Source: JAPOXR01 sp963664715 (GTDB taxonomy: Bacteria; Pseudomonadota; Alphaproteobacteria; Rhodobacterales; Rhodobacteraceae). From it: DNA of 64,000 nt. Positions 44,496-54,132 of this stretch are shown here, piece by piece. The stretch covers positions 62,001 through 126,000 of the forward strand of contig CAXXUY010000002.1 in the NCBI GenBank assembly GCA_963664715.2, in the 5' to 3' direction. Each line of letters opens with the position of its first letter. The stretch's first letter is position 1. The notes beneath the pieces are model-generated. The model worked only from the letters and a program-made list of their open reading frames with translations. It did not search any database and was not told the DNA's origin. Made by a program: the position numbers and the translations under genes.

Positions 44496-46211
44496 CTATT
44501 TGCTGAAAGTGTAGCCCGGATGCCCGAGACCTGAAGGAGTTTCGGGCTTGAGAGAGATCGTGCCCGTCGCACCCTCGCAAATATGGACATTCTCGATATT
44601 CAGATACGAGAAGTGCTGGTTGGTCCATTGCTCGGTCACCCCGCAAACATGGGGTTTGGCCAGGCTGAACTTGGTCCTGTTCCATATGGGTATGCCAGGC
44701 AACTCCGTGTTAAAGATCTCTTGCATTTCATGATAGATCTTCCGGAGTTCCTCTCCACCGCTGCGACCGGCCGCAGTCATGAGGTCATTGTACTTGGGAT
44801 TGTCATACATCCCGTAGTTCCATGCGCCGGAAGTAGAGAAATAGGCCATGTGGTCCCCGATCAAATCGCTCGAATAACCCGTAAACCACAGATCCAGCTC
44901 GCCTGCCTGTCCGGCTTTCTCCATGTCCGGCCAGTCCATCTGCCGCACATTCACCTTCATGCCCACACGGGTCAGGTACATCTGGATGAAAGCCAGCCAG
45001 TCAAGTGCCTCCTGCGAGTTGTAATACGTCGCAAGCTCCACTTCCTGATTTGGGTCCCAGTTTGCTTCGGCCAGCAATGCTCTCGCCTTGTCAGGGTCGT
45101 ACGGATAGGCGGCCGCATCGGCACTGAACATGACGTGGCTCTCGGGAAACATGCTGTACATGGGGTCCCGTAGCCCGTTGGGAATCAGGGTGTCGATCAG
45201 CTGTTGGCGGTTGATGGCATAGGAAATCGCCTGGCGGACCCTTTCGTCCTTCAGGAAGGGTCTGTCGGCGACGTTGATATAGTTTGGACTCAAGGGCGTT
45301 CCGCGCAGGAAGACGTTGCCCTGAGGATCCGCACCAAACCGGTAGACTTCCTGGGAAGTGAGGAATTCCAGCACGTCCACTTCTCCCTTTTCAAAGGCGA
45401 GTGTTCCGGTTTCATGCTCATTGAAAAACCGGAATACGTACCGGTCCAGATACGGCCTCCCGGCCCAATAGTTGTCATTGGCCACCATGGAGACGAATTG
45501 TCCCTCGACGGATTCCTCGAGTTTGAACGGTCCCGTGCCAACTCTCACATCGGTGGACAACCAGTCCCTTGACTGCACTTCTTCCCACGGAACATCCCGA
45601 AACAGATGTGCTGGAAGTATGTAGACCCTGCCCACGGTTTCGAAGAAATTGCCGTTCGGAACTGCCGTTTCAAAGACGACCGTATGATCGTCTACGACCG
45701 TGAGACCTTCAATGTTATCCGTTTCACCATCGATGAATGCCTGGGCGCCTTTCAATTCCGTAAGGCGGGCAGCATTCATGAGAAAGCCCGCTCCTTCTGC
45801 CTCGGGCTTCATGGTAAGCTCGTAGCTCCACTTCACATGCTCGGCCGTAAATGGCGTTCCGTCATGGAACTGCACCCCTTTGCGAAGGTGAAATGTTCCC
45901 TTGGTCAGGTCGTCCGAGATCTCCCAATGCGTTGCAAGGTCGGGGATAAAGACCTCGTTGAAGGGGTCCATAATGAACAGATTCCCGAAGGTGGTATTCG
46001 AGAATTGGTGGTTCTCCGACGATTTCCAGGGGAACGGAAGAACCGCTGCTCCGGAGGCAATCGTAATGGTTCCGCCATCCATGGGCTGACATGTCGCGGG
46101 GCACACGGAGACGTGCCCGGCGGTCGCGGGTGTGGATTCAGCCGCGAAACTCGCGCCCGGAAGGACGAAAAACAGAGGCAACAGGGCCAGTTTCTTCAAT
46201 CCAAGTTTCAT
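44496..46211 (-). CDS. ABC transporter solute-binding protein, family 5 (peptide/opine type)
   Basis: The 571-residue periplasmic receptor has a signal peptide (MKLGLKKLALLPLFFVLPGA then SFAAES, cleavage probable after SFA). The mature part has the SBP_bac_5 core: DLATHWEISDDLTKGTFHLR with KGVQFHDGTPFTAEHVKWSY, then KDERVRQAISYAINRQQLID near the hinge, and GIPIWNRTKFSLAKPH near the end. Four Cys residues at the mature N-terminus and C-terminus (VCPATCQP; HVCGVT, HICEG) may form disulfides. AGAGGAGA precedes the ATG at 46211. Ligands are peptides, opines, nickel or other amines. It is divergent from its presumed ATPase genes across an 865-base spacer. Confidence 0.9.
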   Translation of the reverse strand: MKLGLKKLALLPLFFVLPGASFAAESTPATAGHVSVCPATCQPMDGGTITIASGAAVLPFPWKSSENHQFSNTTFGNLFIMDPFNEVFIPDLATHWEISDDLTKGTFHLRKGVQFHDGTPFTAEHVKWSYELTMKPEAEGAGFLMNAARLTELKGAQAFIDGETDNIEGLTVVDDHTVVFETAVPNGNFFETVGRVYILPAHLFRDVPWEEVQSRDWLSTDVRVGTGPFKLEESVEGQFVSMVANDNYWAGRPYLDRYVFRFFNEHETGTLAFEKGEVDVLEFLTSQEVYRFGADPQGNVFLRGTPLSPNYINVADRPFLKDERVRQAISYAINRQQLIDTLIPNGLRDPMYSMFPESHVMFSADAAAYPYDPDKARALLAEANWDPNQEVELATYYNSQEALDWLAFIQMYLTRVGMKVNVRQMDWPDMEKAGQAGELDLWFTGYSSDLIGDHMAYFSTSGAWNYGMYDNPKYNDLMTAAGRSGGEELRKIYHEMQEIFNTELPGIPIWNRTKFSLAKPHVCGVTEQWTNQHFSYLNIENVHICEGATGTISLKPETPSGLGHPGYTFSK

Positions 46212-47076
46212 TTTTTTCTCCTCTATCCAGTCGTGATCGAGAGCGTGTCTTGCACTCAATTGATCAGGACATGTTGCATTCAATCGGTGAAATATCCCGC
46301 AGCCACAGACAATTCCTGGCTTTAATCACGCTCGGGAAACACGACTCAAGCTATCTGAAAATACTAGGTCCGATAGCTTACAACACGCACTTGATCCTAG
46401 CGTGAATTCGAAGCTTCGTCAATTTACTCGCCGTCATGAAGGTTCCGGCGCCTGTTTTTTAACTGTATCCCGGGAAGTCTTTTTCGGGTGTACTGACGCG
46501 TGGTTGTCGCAAGCGGACGGGAGGTCAGATACCGAACTGTTGCCTGCAAATTTGGGTGAGGGCGAGGAGATCGAGGGTTGCAGGTGGCACATCACCGTTG
46601 AAACCGACGAGCCGCCGAATATGGCGAGAGTTCGTCCGATGGACGTGTCGATCCGGAATGGCGGACCATGTGCAATCGTGAACAGGCTCCACGTTGTGCC
46701 GACATTTGCGGGGAGCGGCTGCTTGGCGATGCCGGCCCCGACACTTCGTGAACCTGACGTTTCCGACTCCCCGACACAATGTTCGCGCTGCATGAAGAAT
46801 TGTCCATCTTGAACTGAGGATGTTTGCACGTACACATACCCGGCTGCGTTGCGGCAAACGACTTTGGAGCGAATTCGACCAGAAACTCCTGCATTCGATC
46901 GTCTGGGTCGGTTTGGCTCGCGCTGTTGCCAGGTGCGACGGGTCGCGAGGCAGCATTGACCAGTAGCCAATTGGCCTTTCGCCCCATAGTGTTCGACTCA
47001 GACTCTTCGACTGATTGTGCTACAAGGGGAAGAAGCGGTACACGGCAATTCCTGACCAACATGAAAGAACACAGTC
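46212..47076. other. Spacer between the solute-binding protein and ATPase genes
   Basis: This holds the divergent start signals of the transporter pieces. The middle has no gene I can support: plus and minus frames of 100-180 codons occur but contain no family motif. A relic of a regulator or another gene is possible. An ATG at 47061 lies just before the ATPase gene in a different frame and is discussed there. Confidence 0.3.
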
Positions 47077-48042
47077 TTGCTGGAAGTTAAGAATCTGCAA
47101 ACGACTTTCACCACGGAAGACGGCGTGGTCAACGCGGTCAACGGAATATCGTATTCGCTTCAGCGAGGAGAGGCGCTTGGTATTGTCGGGGAGAGCGGAT
47201 GTGGAAAGAGTGTCGGCGTGCTTTCCCTGATGCGGCTGATCCCGGAGCCACCGGGGAAGATTGTCGCAGGAGAGGTGCTGTTTCAAGGTCGTGACGTTCT
47301 CGGGATGAACATGAACGATCTCAGAGAGCTTCGCGGCAATCAGATTGCAATGATTTTCCAGGATCCCCTGACTTCTCTCAACCCGGTCCTGACGATTGGC
47401 AGGCAAATCTCGGAAACGGTGCTTCTGCATACCGACAGGAACAAGGAACAAGCCCGCCGGCACACGATCGACTTGTTGAACATGGTCGGCATACCGGACG
47501 CAACGAACCGGTTTGACGATTATCCGCATCAGTTTTCCGGCGGCATGCGCCAAAGGGTCATGATAGCCATGGCCCTGTCATGCGATCCCTTGCTCCTCAT
47601 CGCTGACGAGCCCACGACGGCCCTGGATGTCACGACGCAGGCTCAAATCGTCGACCTGGTCATGCGTTTGCGAAAAGAACTTGGAATGGCTGTCATTTGG
47701 ATCACGCATGATTTGGGCGTGGTGGCGGGTTGCGTGGACAAGGTGATCGTCATGTATGCCGGGCAGGTCGTTGAATCGGCCCCTATCCGGGAGTTCTACG
47801 CCAACCCCAGGCATCCGTACAGCATCGGTCTGCTCGGTTCGCTTCCAAATCCGAGTTCAACGTCCCGCGAGAAACTCATCTCCATTCCGGGTCTGCCGCC
47901 GAACCTGATTGACATGCCGGACCGCTGCCCGTTCCTTGAAAGGTGCAAGAACAAGATTCTGGAATGCGGGATGCAGAACCCACCATTGCGAAAGATCGGT
48001 TCAGATCATGAAATCGCCTGTTGGGTTGATGTCGGGAACTAA
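47077..48042 (+). CDS. Peptide-type ABC transporter ATPase, DppD/OppD family
   Basis: The protein (321 residues from TTG) is one of two ATPases of a peptide-type importer. ALGIVGESGCGKSVGVLSL is Walker A, IFQDPLTSLNP the Q-loop, YPHQFSGGMRQRVMIAMAL the ABC signature and LLLIADEPTTALDV Walker B, followed by ITHDLGVVAGCVDKVIVMY. The C-terminal PNLIDMPDRCPFLERC is the oligopeptide-ABC Cys region. The frame begins only at a TTG at 47077; an ATG at 47061 (MKEHS) would join it if one base were removed, so a single-base insertion or a non-ATG start are alternatives. DppF-type ATPase follows six bases downstream. Confidence 0.88.
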   Translation: MLEVKNLQTTFTTEDGVVNAVNGISYSLQRGEALGIVGESGCGKSVGVLSLMRLIPEPPGKIVAGEVLFQGRDVLGMNMNDLRELRGNQIAMIFQDPLTSLNPVLTIGRQISETVLLHTDRNKEQARRHTIDLLNMVGIPDATNRFDDYPHQFSGGMRQRVMIAMALSCDPLLLIADEPTTALDVTTQAQIVDLVMRLRKELGMAVIWITHDLGVVAGCVDKVIVMYAGQVVESAPIREFYANPRHPYSIGLLGSLPNPSSTSREKLISIPGLPPNLIDMPDRCPFLERCKNKILECGMQNPPLRKIGSDHEIACWVDVGN

Positions 48043-48048
48043 GCCGAC

Positions 48049-49032
48049 ATGAAACCCGAAACCAAGATTGTCATCGAGGTCAGAAACCTGAAGAAACACT
48101 TTCCGGTTGGTTTCGGACTTGTGCTCCGGCAACGGGCCGGCGCCGTGAAGGCCGTGGACGGCGTTTCCTTCAATGTGCACAAGGGTCAAACCCTGGGTCT
48201 ACTGGGCGAAAGCGGCTGCGGCAAGACAACCGTCGGACGGACTATCCTGCAATTGTACCGTCCCACATCGGGGGAGGTGATCTTTGGTGGCAGAGATCTT
48301 GCCAAACTCCGGAGAAAGGAACTTCGGAAAATCCGCTGCAAGGTCCAGATGGTGTTTCAGGACCCCTATTCCTCCTTGAATCCAAGGGCTTCGGTCCACG
48401 AGATCATCAGTGAACCGATGAAGATTCATAAGTTGTGCCCGAGCAAAGAGTGTCCGGAACGAGTGAGCGAACTGCTCAGCAAGGTCGGACTGAATCCGAA
48501 TTTCGCCAACCGCTTTCCTCACGAATTCTCCGGAGGTCAAAGGCAGCGCATCGCGATCGCGAGAGCCCTGGCAGTCAATCCGGAGTTCATCGTTTGCGAT
48601 GAACCGATTTCGGCTCTGGACGTATCCATACAGGCCCAGATTATAAATCTGCTCGAGGAACTTCAGGATGAATTCAACCTGACCTACCTGTTCATTTCCC
48701 ACGACCTGAGCATTGTCCGGCACGTTTCTCATCGCGTGGGCGTCATGTATTTGGGCAAGATCGTGGAACTCACGGACCGCAATCAACTATACAGCAATCC
48801 ACTGCATCCCTACACAAAGGCTCTTCTGTCGGCCATTCCGGTCCATGATCCTGAAATCGAGGCCAAGAGGAATCGGATAATCCTGGAAGGCGATGTTCCC
48901 AGCCCGGCCAATCCACCAAAGGGCTGCAATTTCAATACAAGGTGCCCTGTGGCGCAACGGAGATGCTTCGAAGAAGAGCCTGATCTCAGGGAGGTGTCGC
49001 CGAATACCTGGTGTGCATGCCATTTTGTCTGA
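48049..49032 (+). CDS. Peptide-type ABC transporter ATPase, DppF/OppF family
   Basis: This 327-residue ATPase pairs with the gene just upstream. LGLLGESGCGKTTVGRTILQ is Walker A; VFQDPYSSLNPRASVHEII has the Q-loop; FPHEFSGGQRQRIAIARALA is the signature and FIVCDEPISALDVSIQAQI Walker B; FISHDLSIVRHVSHRVGVMY carries the switch His. The tail, with GCNFNTRCP and an RRCFEEEPDLREV end, is the oligopeptide/dipeptide C-terminal domain. Six bases separate it from the first ATPase. The matching permease genes lie 2.4 kb downstream, past a dead sulfatase gene. Confidence 0.93.
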   Translation: MKPETKIVIEVRNLKKHFPVGFGLVLRQRAGAVKAVDGVSFNVHKGQTLGLLGESGCGKTTVGRTILQLYRPTSGEVIFGGRDLAKLRRKELRKIRCKVQMVFQDPYSSLNPRASVHEIISEPMKIHKLCPSKECPERVSELLSKVGLNPNFANRFPHEFSGGQRQRIAIARALAVNPEFIVCDEPISALDVSIQAQIINLLEELQDEFNLTYLFISHDLSIVRHVSHRVGVMYLGKIVELTDRNQLYSNPLHPYTKALLSAIPVHDPEIEAKRNRIILEGDVPSPANPPKGCNFNTRCPVAQRRCFEEEPDLREVSPNTWCACHFV

Positions 49033-49709
49033 GGCGGCAAGGCAATGCGCCTGCAGCCATTGCGCCGGGTGGTCGACCAAGCACTCCCAGGTTGCATTCC
49101 GTGCCGAACATTCGGGCACCGGTCCGACCTCCGGCGCATCGTCATCGCAGACCCCGCCTCCGTACTTCTCGATCCGGTTCCGGATGAAGCGGCAGCAAGC
49201 ATCATGGCGTTTCCCTGTCATGGAATCACCTCTCGGACGGCCCCAGATGGGGGAAACTGGATCGCCCGGTTCTCGACCCGCAGTGGGCACTCCGGGGCAA
49301 GGTCAGGGCCATCCCGGTTCCGGGCTTTTGGGATGGTGTCCGTTCACAGCTACAAAACCCGATGGCACTTGAACGCGTGCTGGCGCACAAGGTGATGCCT
49401 TCCCAAATCCCGTGGCGATGTTCCGGTGTACCTTGTTTGCCCTCGTCTTGCTTCCGATGCTGGAAGCGACAGTGCCGCTTTCCGCATCTGGGACGCAGCG
49501 TCTGTCATGTATGTCGCAAGACCGGGCAAATTCATGGACGTCACGTCCTGCCAAATTGACATCGCGCTATCACTTACAAAACAATTGCCTTGGTGATCCG
49601 CCGGCATGGGTTCCACACCCCGAGTCCAGGTTCAAATTCGTGTGAATCCAGGAGATCATCGAACTGACAGCTGCCGGACCCAACAATTCTCGACAAGCAT
49701 CGAAGGACC
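49033..49709. other. Gene-poor stretch between ATPase and sulfatase-like gene
   Basis: About 680 bases without an intact gene. Plus-strand pieces look protein-like in successive frames (for example KVRAIPVPGFWDGVRSQ and, near 49480-49600, FRIWDAASVMYVARPGKF then MDVTSCQIDIALSLTKQLPW). Such frame-shifting strings are typical of a decayed gene, but I cannot name it. Confidence 0.35.
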
Positions 49710-50525
49710 ATGTCCTTGACGACACCCGACATCCTGGTCTTCGGAGTCGATTCCCTCAGAGCAGACCACCTGAGTTGCTACGGCTATCGCCGTCTCACAT
49801 CGCCTCGCATAGACCGGCTCGCCTCTCAGGGAGCCCTCTTCGAGAACACCTACAGCCCTCACATCCCCACAACGAGTGGTTTCACGTCCATGTCGAGCGG
49901 CCTTGACGTATTCAGTTCCCAAGTGGTGGCGCCGCAGCACATAGGGGGCACCGGGCCTGAAGTAACGATGCTGTTGGAGCTTCTGAGAGGCCGGGGCTAC
50001 GATACGACCTGCGCGGGGTTCAGCGGCAATCTCTGCTCCAGGGGATTCGACACCGACCTTGACTACAGGGCCTGGTGCAACTGGGACGAAGCGCCCCTCA
50101 ACACGGCCCAGGACCTGAACCGCGTGGCCTGTCCCCGAACTCGAACGCCTCCTCGATCAGGACTGACCATTCTTCATGCTGCTGCGGCACATGGACCCCC
50201 ACGCACCCTACATGCCGCCGGACCCCTGTCAACGCATGTCTAATCACGGCAATGAGTGCGACCCGAGCAACGCTCGACGGAGCGCGTCTTTGCTTTCAAG
50301 CCCTTCAGGGACTTTTTTGCCAGCTGGATGCCGCCCGGTATTTCCGACAAGGACCAAGTAATTGCCCAGAACGACGGTGCAATCGCATACATGGACTCCT
50401 GTATCCGGACGATCCTGAACCTCCTCGAAACCCGCGGTGTGCTTGATGACGCGATCGTCGTGCTGAACTCAGACCACGGCGAGACAGCCCGGTCGCCCAC
50501 TGCTGGGAACGGTTGCCCAATTTGA
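49710..50525 (+). pseudogene. Sulfatase-like hydrolase, frameshifted
   Basis: The ATG frame at 49710 begins with a sulfatase N-terminal domain: PDILVFGVDSLRADHLSCYG with SPRIDRLASQGALFENTYSP. After about residue 145 the family sequence moves to another frame (MLLRHMDPHAPYMPPDPC), and then to a third from about 50256, FFASWMPPGISDKDQVIAQN with YMDSCIRTILNLLETRGVLD and VVLNSDHGET. Where active sulfatases have C/S-x-P-x-R, this one reads PTTSGFTSM, so even the ancestor may not have used formylglycine. The end is lost after DHGET. With at least two frameshifts it is not functional; it splits the transporter cluster. Confidence 0.8.
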
Positions 50526-51400
50526 AAACAAGGCATCATGTCTGGTTCTGGGAGACAGAGCAGTAGTCGTTGATCCGGTGCTCTCGCAAGGCGCCCAAAT
50601 GGATGAACGTCAGGGCGTCGGTCGCCATGGCCGGATTGAACATATGGCATGATCGCAGGGAGATGCACAGGACGCGCGTTATCTTGTACTGCCTGTACTC
50701 TTGCCAGTCGTTGCGGGCAATGCAGGCACCGGCGCCAACACTACGGTTGCCACTCCGCCCTCGGCTTGCAACTGGCCTGCGCGGCGCTGGCCTGGTGCCA
50801 TTGGTGCCAGAGGGATTGATGAATGACGGCCTGAACTCTCCTGCCCGAGCAGAACGGGGGTCCGGTTGTAAGAAACTATTGGACCGCCCTGCATGTCCGC
50901 TTCCGGTTGCCGTCATCTTGCCCGTTGCACTGTCGATGAACCCGCCGTGATGGAACCAGCAGGGGCTGCGCCATGACATGCCGGCTGCCAGGACCTACAG
51001 GCGACCGGCCAAGCCAGTCGTCACGACAACCAATGAACACAAGCGACTTGAACAGGCCGCTGGTCGATCGTGCCCGCCCGACAACGGACAGGACCGCAAT
51101 TCAGGAGGTCATCACCACTGCCGCAATTTCGGCCCGGTTCATCGCAGTCATTCTGTCTGCCCCTGGGGGAGCATGCTTCACGACATGGTTCATGCACCAC
51201 AGGAATTTGACAAGCAGCGTGTATGATATAAACAGGATATTCATCCTATGTTCCCGCCAACCGCCAATTCGGTTTACAAAACAACAGGGAAGCGTGCTGC
51301 GCAGTCACTTGAGAAAGACCGGTCCTGATCAATTCGGGCATTTCCCCTTCCAGCTACAACGACCGGGTAGTGGCTGGTCCAGCATCAGGGGCGGGATTCG
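50526..51400. other. Gene-poor stretch upstream of the permease genes
   Basis: About 870 bases with only short or overlapping frames on both strands and no recognised domain. The left part may be the lost end of the sulfatase-like gene. The right end has GGGCGGGA before the start at 51401, a fair ribosome-binding site for the permease. Confidence 0.35.
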
Positions 51401-52372
51401 ATGATCAAGTACATAGTCCGTCGATTTCTCATCTCTGTACCAGTCGTGTTCCTGATAACGGTTGCGAGTTTCACATTCATCGAATTGGCTCCGGGAGACG
51501 CTGTTTCAGCCATGATCATGCAGTCTGCCGACTCGTCCCTCGGCAATATATCGGCCGATCAAATGGAGCGGCTTCGTGAAATGCATGGCTTCAATGAACC
51601 TCCGCACATTCGGTACTTCCTGTGGTTGAAAGGAATGAGCGAGGGAAACTTTGGTTACAGATTCAGGGATCGGAAACCGGTCTCCACGCTGCTGGTCGAG
51701 CGGATTCCGATGACGCTTGAACTCATGTCTGTGAGTCTGCTGATCGCGTGTGTCCTTGGCATATCTTTGGGAGTGATTTCGGCACTGAAGCAGAACACAC
51801 CCATCGACTACATCCTGACGGTGTTGGCCTTTGGAGGAGTGTCCGTACCGATTTTCTTCATTGCAATGCTGGCAATCTTCGTCTTTTCGCTCAACTTGGA
51901 CTTGTTTCCGACCAGCGGGGCTAGAACGCCCGCGGTTCCGTTCACAATGGGAGACCATCTGAGGCACCTCGTTCTCCCGTCACTCGTAATGGCTGTGGTG
52001 ATCATGAGCGACATCATGCGTTATGCGCGCGCAAGCATGTTGGAGGTGATCAGGGAGGACTACATAACGACGGCTCGCGCCAAGGGGTTGTCGAACTGGC
52101 ATGTCATCGTGGGGCACGCATTCAGGAATGCGCTGTTGCCCCTGATCACGGTCATCGCCCTTAAGCTTCCCTGGATCTTCGGGGGAGCTGCCATTCTGGA
52201 GACTGTGTTCCAGTGGCCGGGGCTGGGATCACTCTTCGTGGATGCAGCAATCTCCCGAGACTACTACATCATCATGTCACAACTCGTCGTTTACGGTGTC
52301 GCCGTTCTTGCGGCAGGTCTCCTGGCAGACATCCTGTACGCCGTGGCGGACCCCCGCATCAGATATGAATGA
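51401..52372 (+). CDS. Peptide-type ABC transporter permease, DppB/OppB family
   Basis: The 323-residue inner-membrane permease has six hydrophobic helices, starting with YIVRRFLISVPVVFLITVAS. The periplasmic loop FNEPPHIRYFLWLKGMSEGN and the inner-membrane motif YARASMLEVIREDYITTARA with KGLSNWHVIVGHAFRNALLP (the EAA loop that docks on the ATPase) are typical. The end IYAVADPRIRY is the family end. The ATG at 51401 is preceded by GGGCGGGA. The DppC-type gene follows after nine bases. Confidence 0.93.
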   Translation: MIKYIVRRFLISVPVVFLITVASFTFIELAPGDAVSAMIMQSADSSLGNISADQMERLREMHGFNEPPHIRYFLWLKGMSEGNFGYRFRDRKPVSTLLVERIPMTLELMSVSLLIACVLGISLGVISALKQNTPIDYILTVLAFGGVSVPIFFIAMLAIFVFSLNLDLFPTSGARTPAVPFTMGDHLRHLVLPSLVMAVVIMSDIMRYARASMLEVIREDYITTARAKGLSNWHVIVGHAFRNALLPLITVIALKLPWIFGGAAILETVFQWPGLGSLFVDAAISRDYYIIMSQLVVYGVAVLAAGLLADILYAVADPRIRYE

Positions 52373-52381
52373 TGATGGATC

Positions 52382-53284
52382 ATGTCTGAAATCACCAGCT
52401 CCACGGCGGACTTCGAAGATTCCGTCATCGGCGTAAGAACCCAGGGGCAACGAGCCTGGCGGAGGTTCAGGAAACACAAGCTTGCCGTCGCCAGTGCCGG
52501 TTTGCTGGCATTGTTGTTGACGTTGGTGATTTTTGCCCCGCTGGTAACCCCCTTTCATCCCTACGAGATCAACATTGAAAGCGGCATCTACAAGCCACCC
52601 AGCGCGGATCACTGGCTTGGAACGGATTCTGTCGCACGTGATGTCTGGAGCCGACTGATCCATGGTGGCCGGATTTCCATACTCGTCGGCGTAACGGCCA
52701 TCACGATCAGCCTCATCATCGGCACCTTGATTGGCGGTATATCGGGTTACTACGGTGGGGTCGTGGACAGTGTCCTCATGCGCATCACCGATGTTTTTCT
52801 GTCCCTCCCGACACTCGTCATCGTTCTGGCAAGCGTTGCCCTGCTCGGTCCGAGTATCCGCAACCTGATCCTGATCATCGGATTCCTGAATTGGTCGCAA
52901 ATTGCGCGCCTGGTTCGGGGTCAATTTCTTTCGCTCAGGGAGAAAGATTACGTCATGGCCGCGCACTGCATAGGCGCACAGGACCATCGGATCATGATCA
53001 AGCACTTGCTGCCGAATCTCGTTGGACCGCTCACCGTGGCAGCCACCTTCGGTGTTGCCGAGGCCATCCTGCTCGAGGCCGCATTGAGTTATCTCGGACT
53101 GGGAGTCCAGGTGCCGACGCCGAGTTGGGGAAACATGCTCGAGGGAGCCAAGCAGATCTCCGTACTGAAATCAATGCCTTGGATTTGGATTCCTCCGGGT
53201 TTCATGATCGCCATTACGGTCCTGAGCATCAACATCATGGGCGATGGTCTCAGAGATGCCCTGGATCCGCGTTCGACCCATTAG
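52382..53284 (+). CDS. Peptide-type ABC transporter permease, DppC/OppC family
   Basis: This 300-residue permease has the typical cytoplasmic N-terminus (RAWRRFRKHKLAVASAGLLA) before helix 1, then HWLGTDSVARDVWSRLIHGG and RISILVGVTAITISLIIGTL, the DppC family start of the transmembrane core, and the EAA loop around MAAHCIGAQDHRIMIKHLLP. The end MGDGLRDALDPR is a strict family mark. It makes the second half of the membrane channel with the preceding gene. Downstream is an 850-base gene-poor region and a dioxygenase. Confidence 0.93.
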   Translation: MSEITSSTADFEDSVIGVRTQGQRAWRRFRKHKLAVASAGLLALLLTLVIFAPLVTPFHPYEINIESGIYKPPSADHWLGTDSVARDVWSRLIHGGRISILVGVTAITISLIIGTLIGGISGYYGGVVDSVLMRITDVFLSLPTLVIVLASVALLGPSIRNLILIIGFLNWSQIARLVRGQFLSLREKDYVMAAHCIGAQDHRIMIKHLLPNLVGPLTVAATFGVAEAILLEAALSYLGLGVQVPTPSWGNMLEGAKQISVLKSMPWIWIPPGFMIAITVLSINIMGDGLRDALDPRSTH

Positions 53285-54132
53285 TCATGACTGCGGCGCG
53301 CCTTTGCCGCCAGATTTTCGACGCAGTGATAGAGCTTCTGACGGGGTTCAGGAGATCATGCATCCGTTTCCGAACGAAACGTCAGCCATGAACGAAGCGA
53401 GTCCGGGGAACTGCTATCGAAGACATGGCTTGCCGGACCGGCGTCATGGCATCAACACGCAATCCATGCCGCCGGTCACGGGGCAGTGCGGGTATTGACT
53501 GCAAGAAGCGACAGGCAGTGTGGACCGGGAGACCTGCCGCAGCGATCTCGTCACCGGAATCGCCATTGATGGCATTTCCGTAAGTGAGCCTTCTGCTTGC
53601 GGCTTCGTCTGCAGACAGTCCGCAGACAATACCTCCCGGATTCCGAGCATCATGTCTGCCGCCCGAAGCGAATGTCAGGAACGACGGGGAGAGCCAGCCC
53701 TGCGTGCAGTCGGTGCCCGATGTCATGGAACCTGACCGGCAACGTGCTCTCGATCTGTTCGAAAATCCCAGGCGGAGAATGTGCGGGGATGCCTGTGTCA
53801 AACCCCGCGTCATCGAGCAACTGCGACCGGTCACCGGCCGGAAAATCTTCGGGTCATGGATATCGTCGCCGAACACGGTCGTCATTGGCATTCCGCAGCC
53901 GCGGGGAGGCTGTTTCAATCCCGCGGCAACACCCCGGAAAGGCCTTCCCAGAGGGCAACCCGAATGAAATCTGGATTCCGGGGCTGACAGAGCAATTCGC
54001 CAAATGGGGAGTTGCCTTCAACCTGCAGGTCCGGTTGCAAGAATTGAACAGATCACTTAGGCTCCGGACCTCGACAGTGCGGAGGCACTGGACATCATTG
54101 CTCGAGTATTCGCGTTGTGAAGGAACGAGACG
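53285..54132. other. Gene-poor stretch between permease and dioxygenase
   Basis: About 850 bases. The plus-strand frame 53597-54136 and the minus-strand frame 53382-53918 are long but show no family motif. I see no gene to report. The last 16 bases contain AAGGA, the ribosome-binding site of the dioxygenase. Confidence 0.3.

Noticed and set aside
49480..49600. String resembling the end of a nucleoside hydrolase or related enzyme
   Set aside because: Only about 38 residues, no catalytic motif and a different frame from the preceding pieces; not enough to name.
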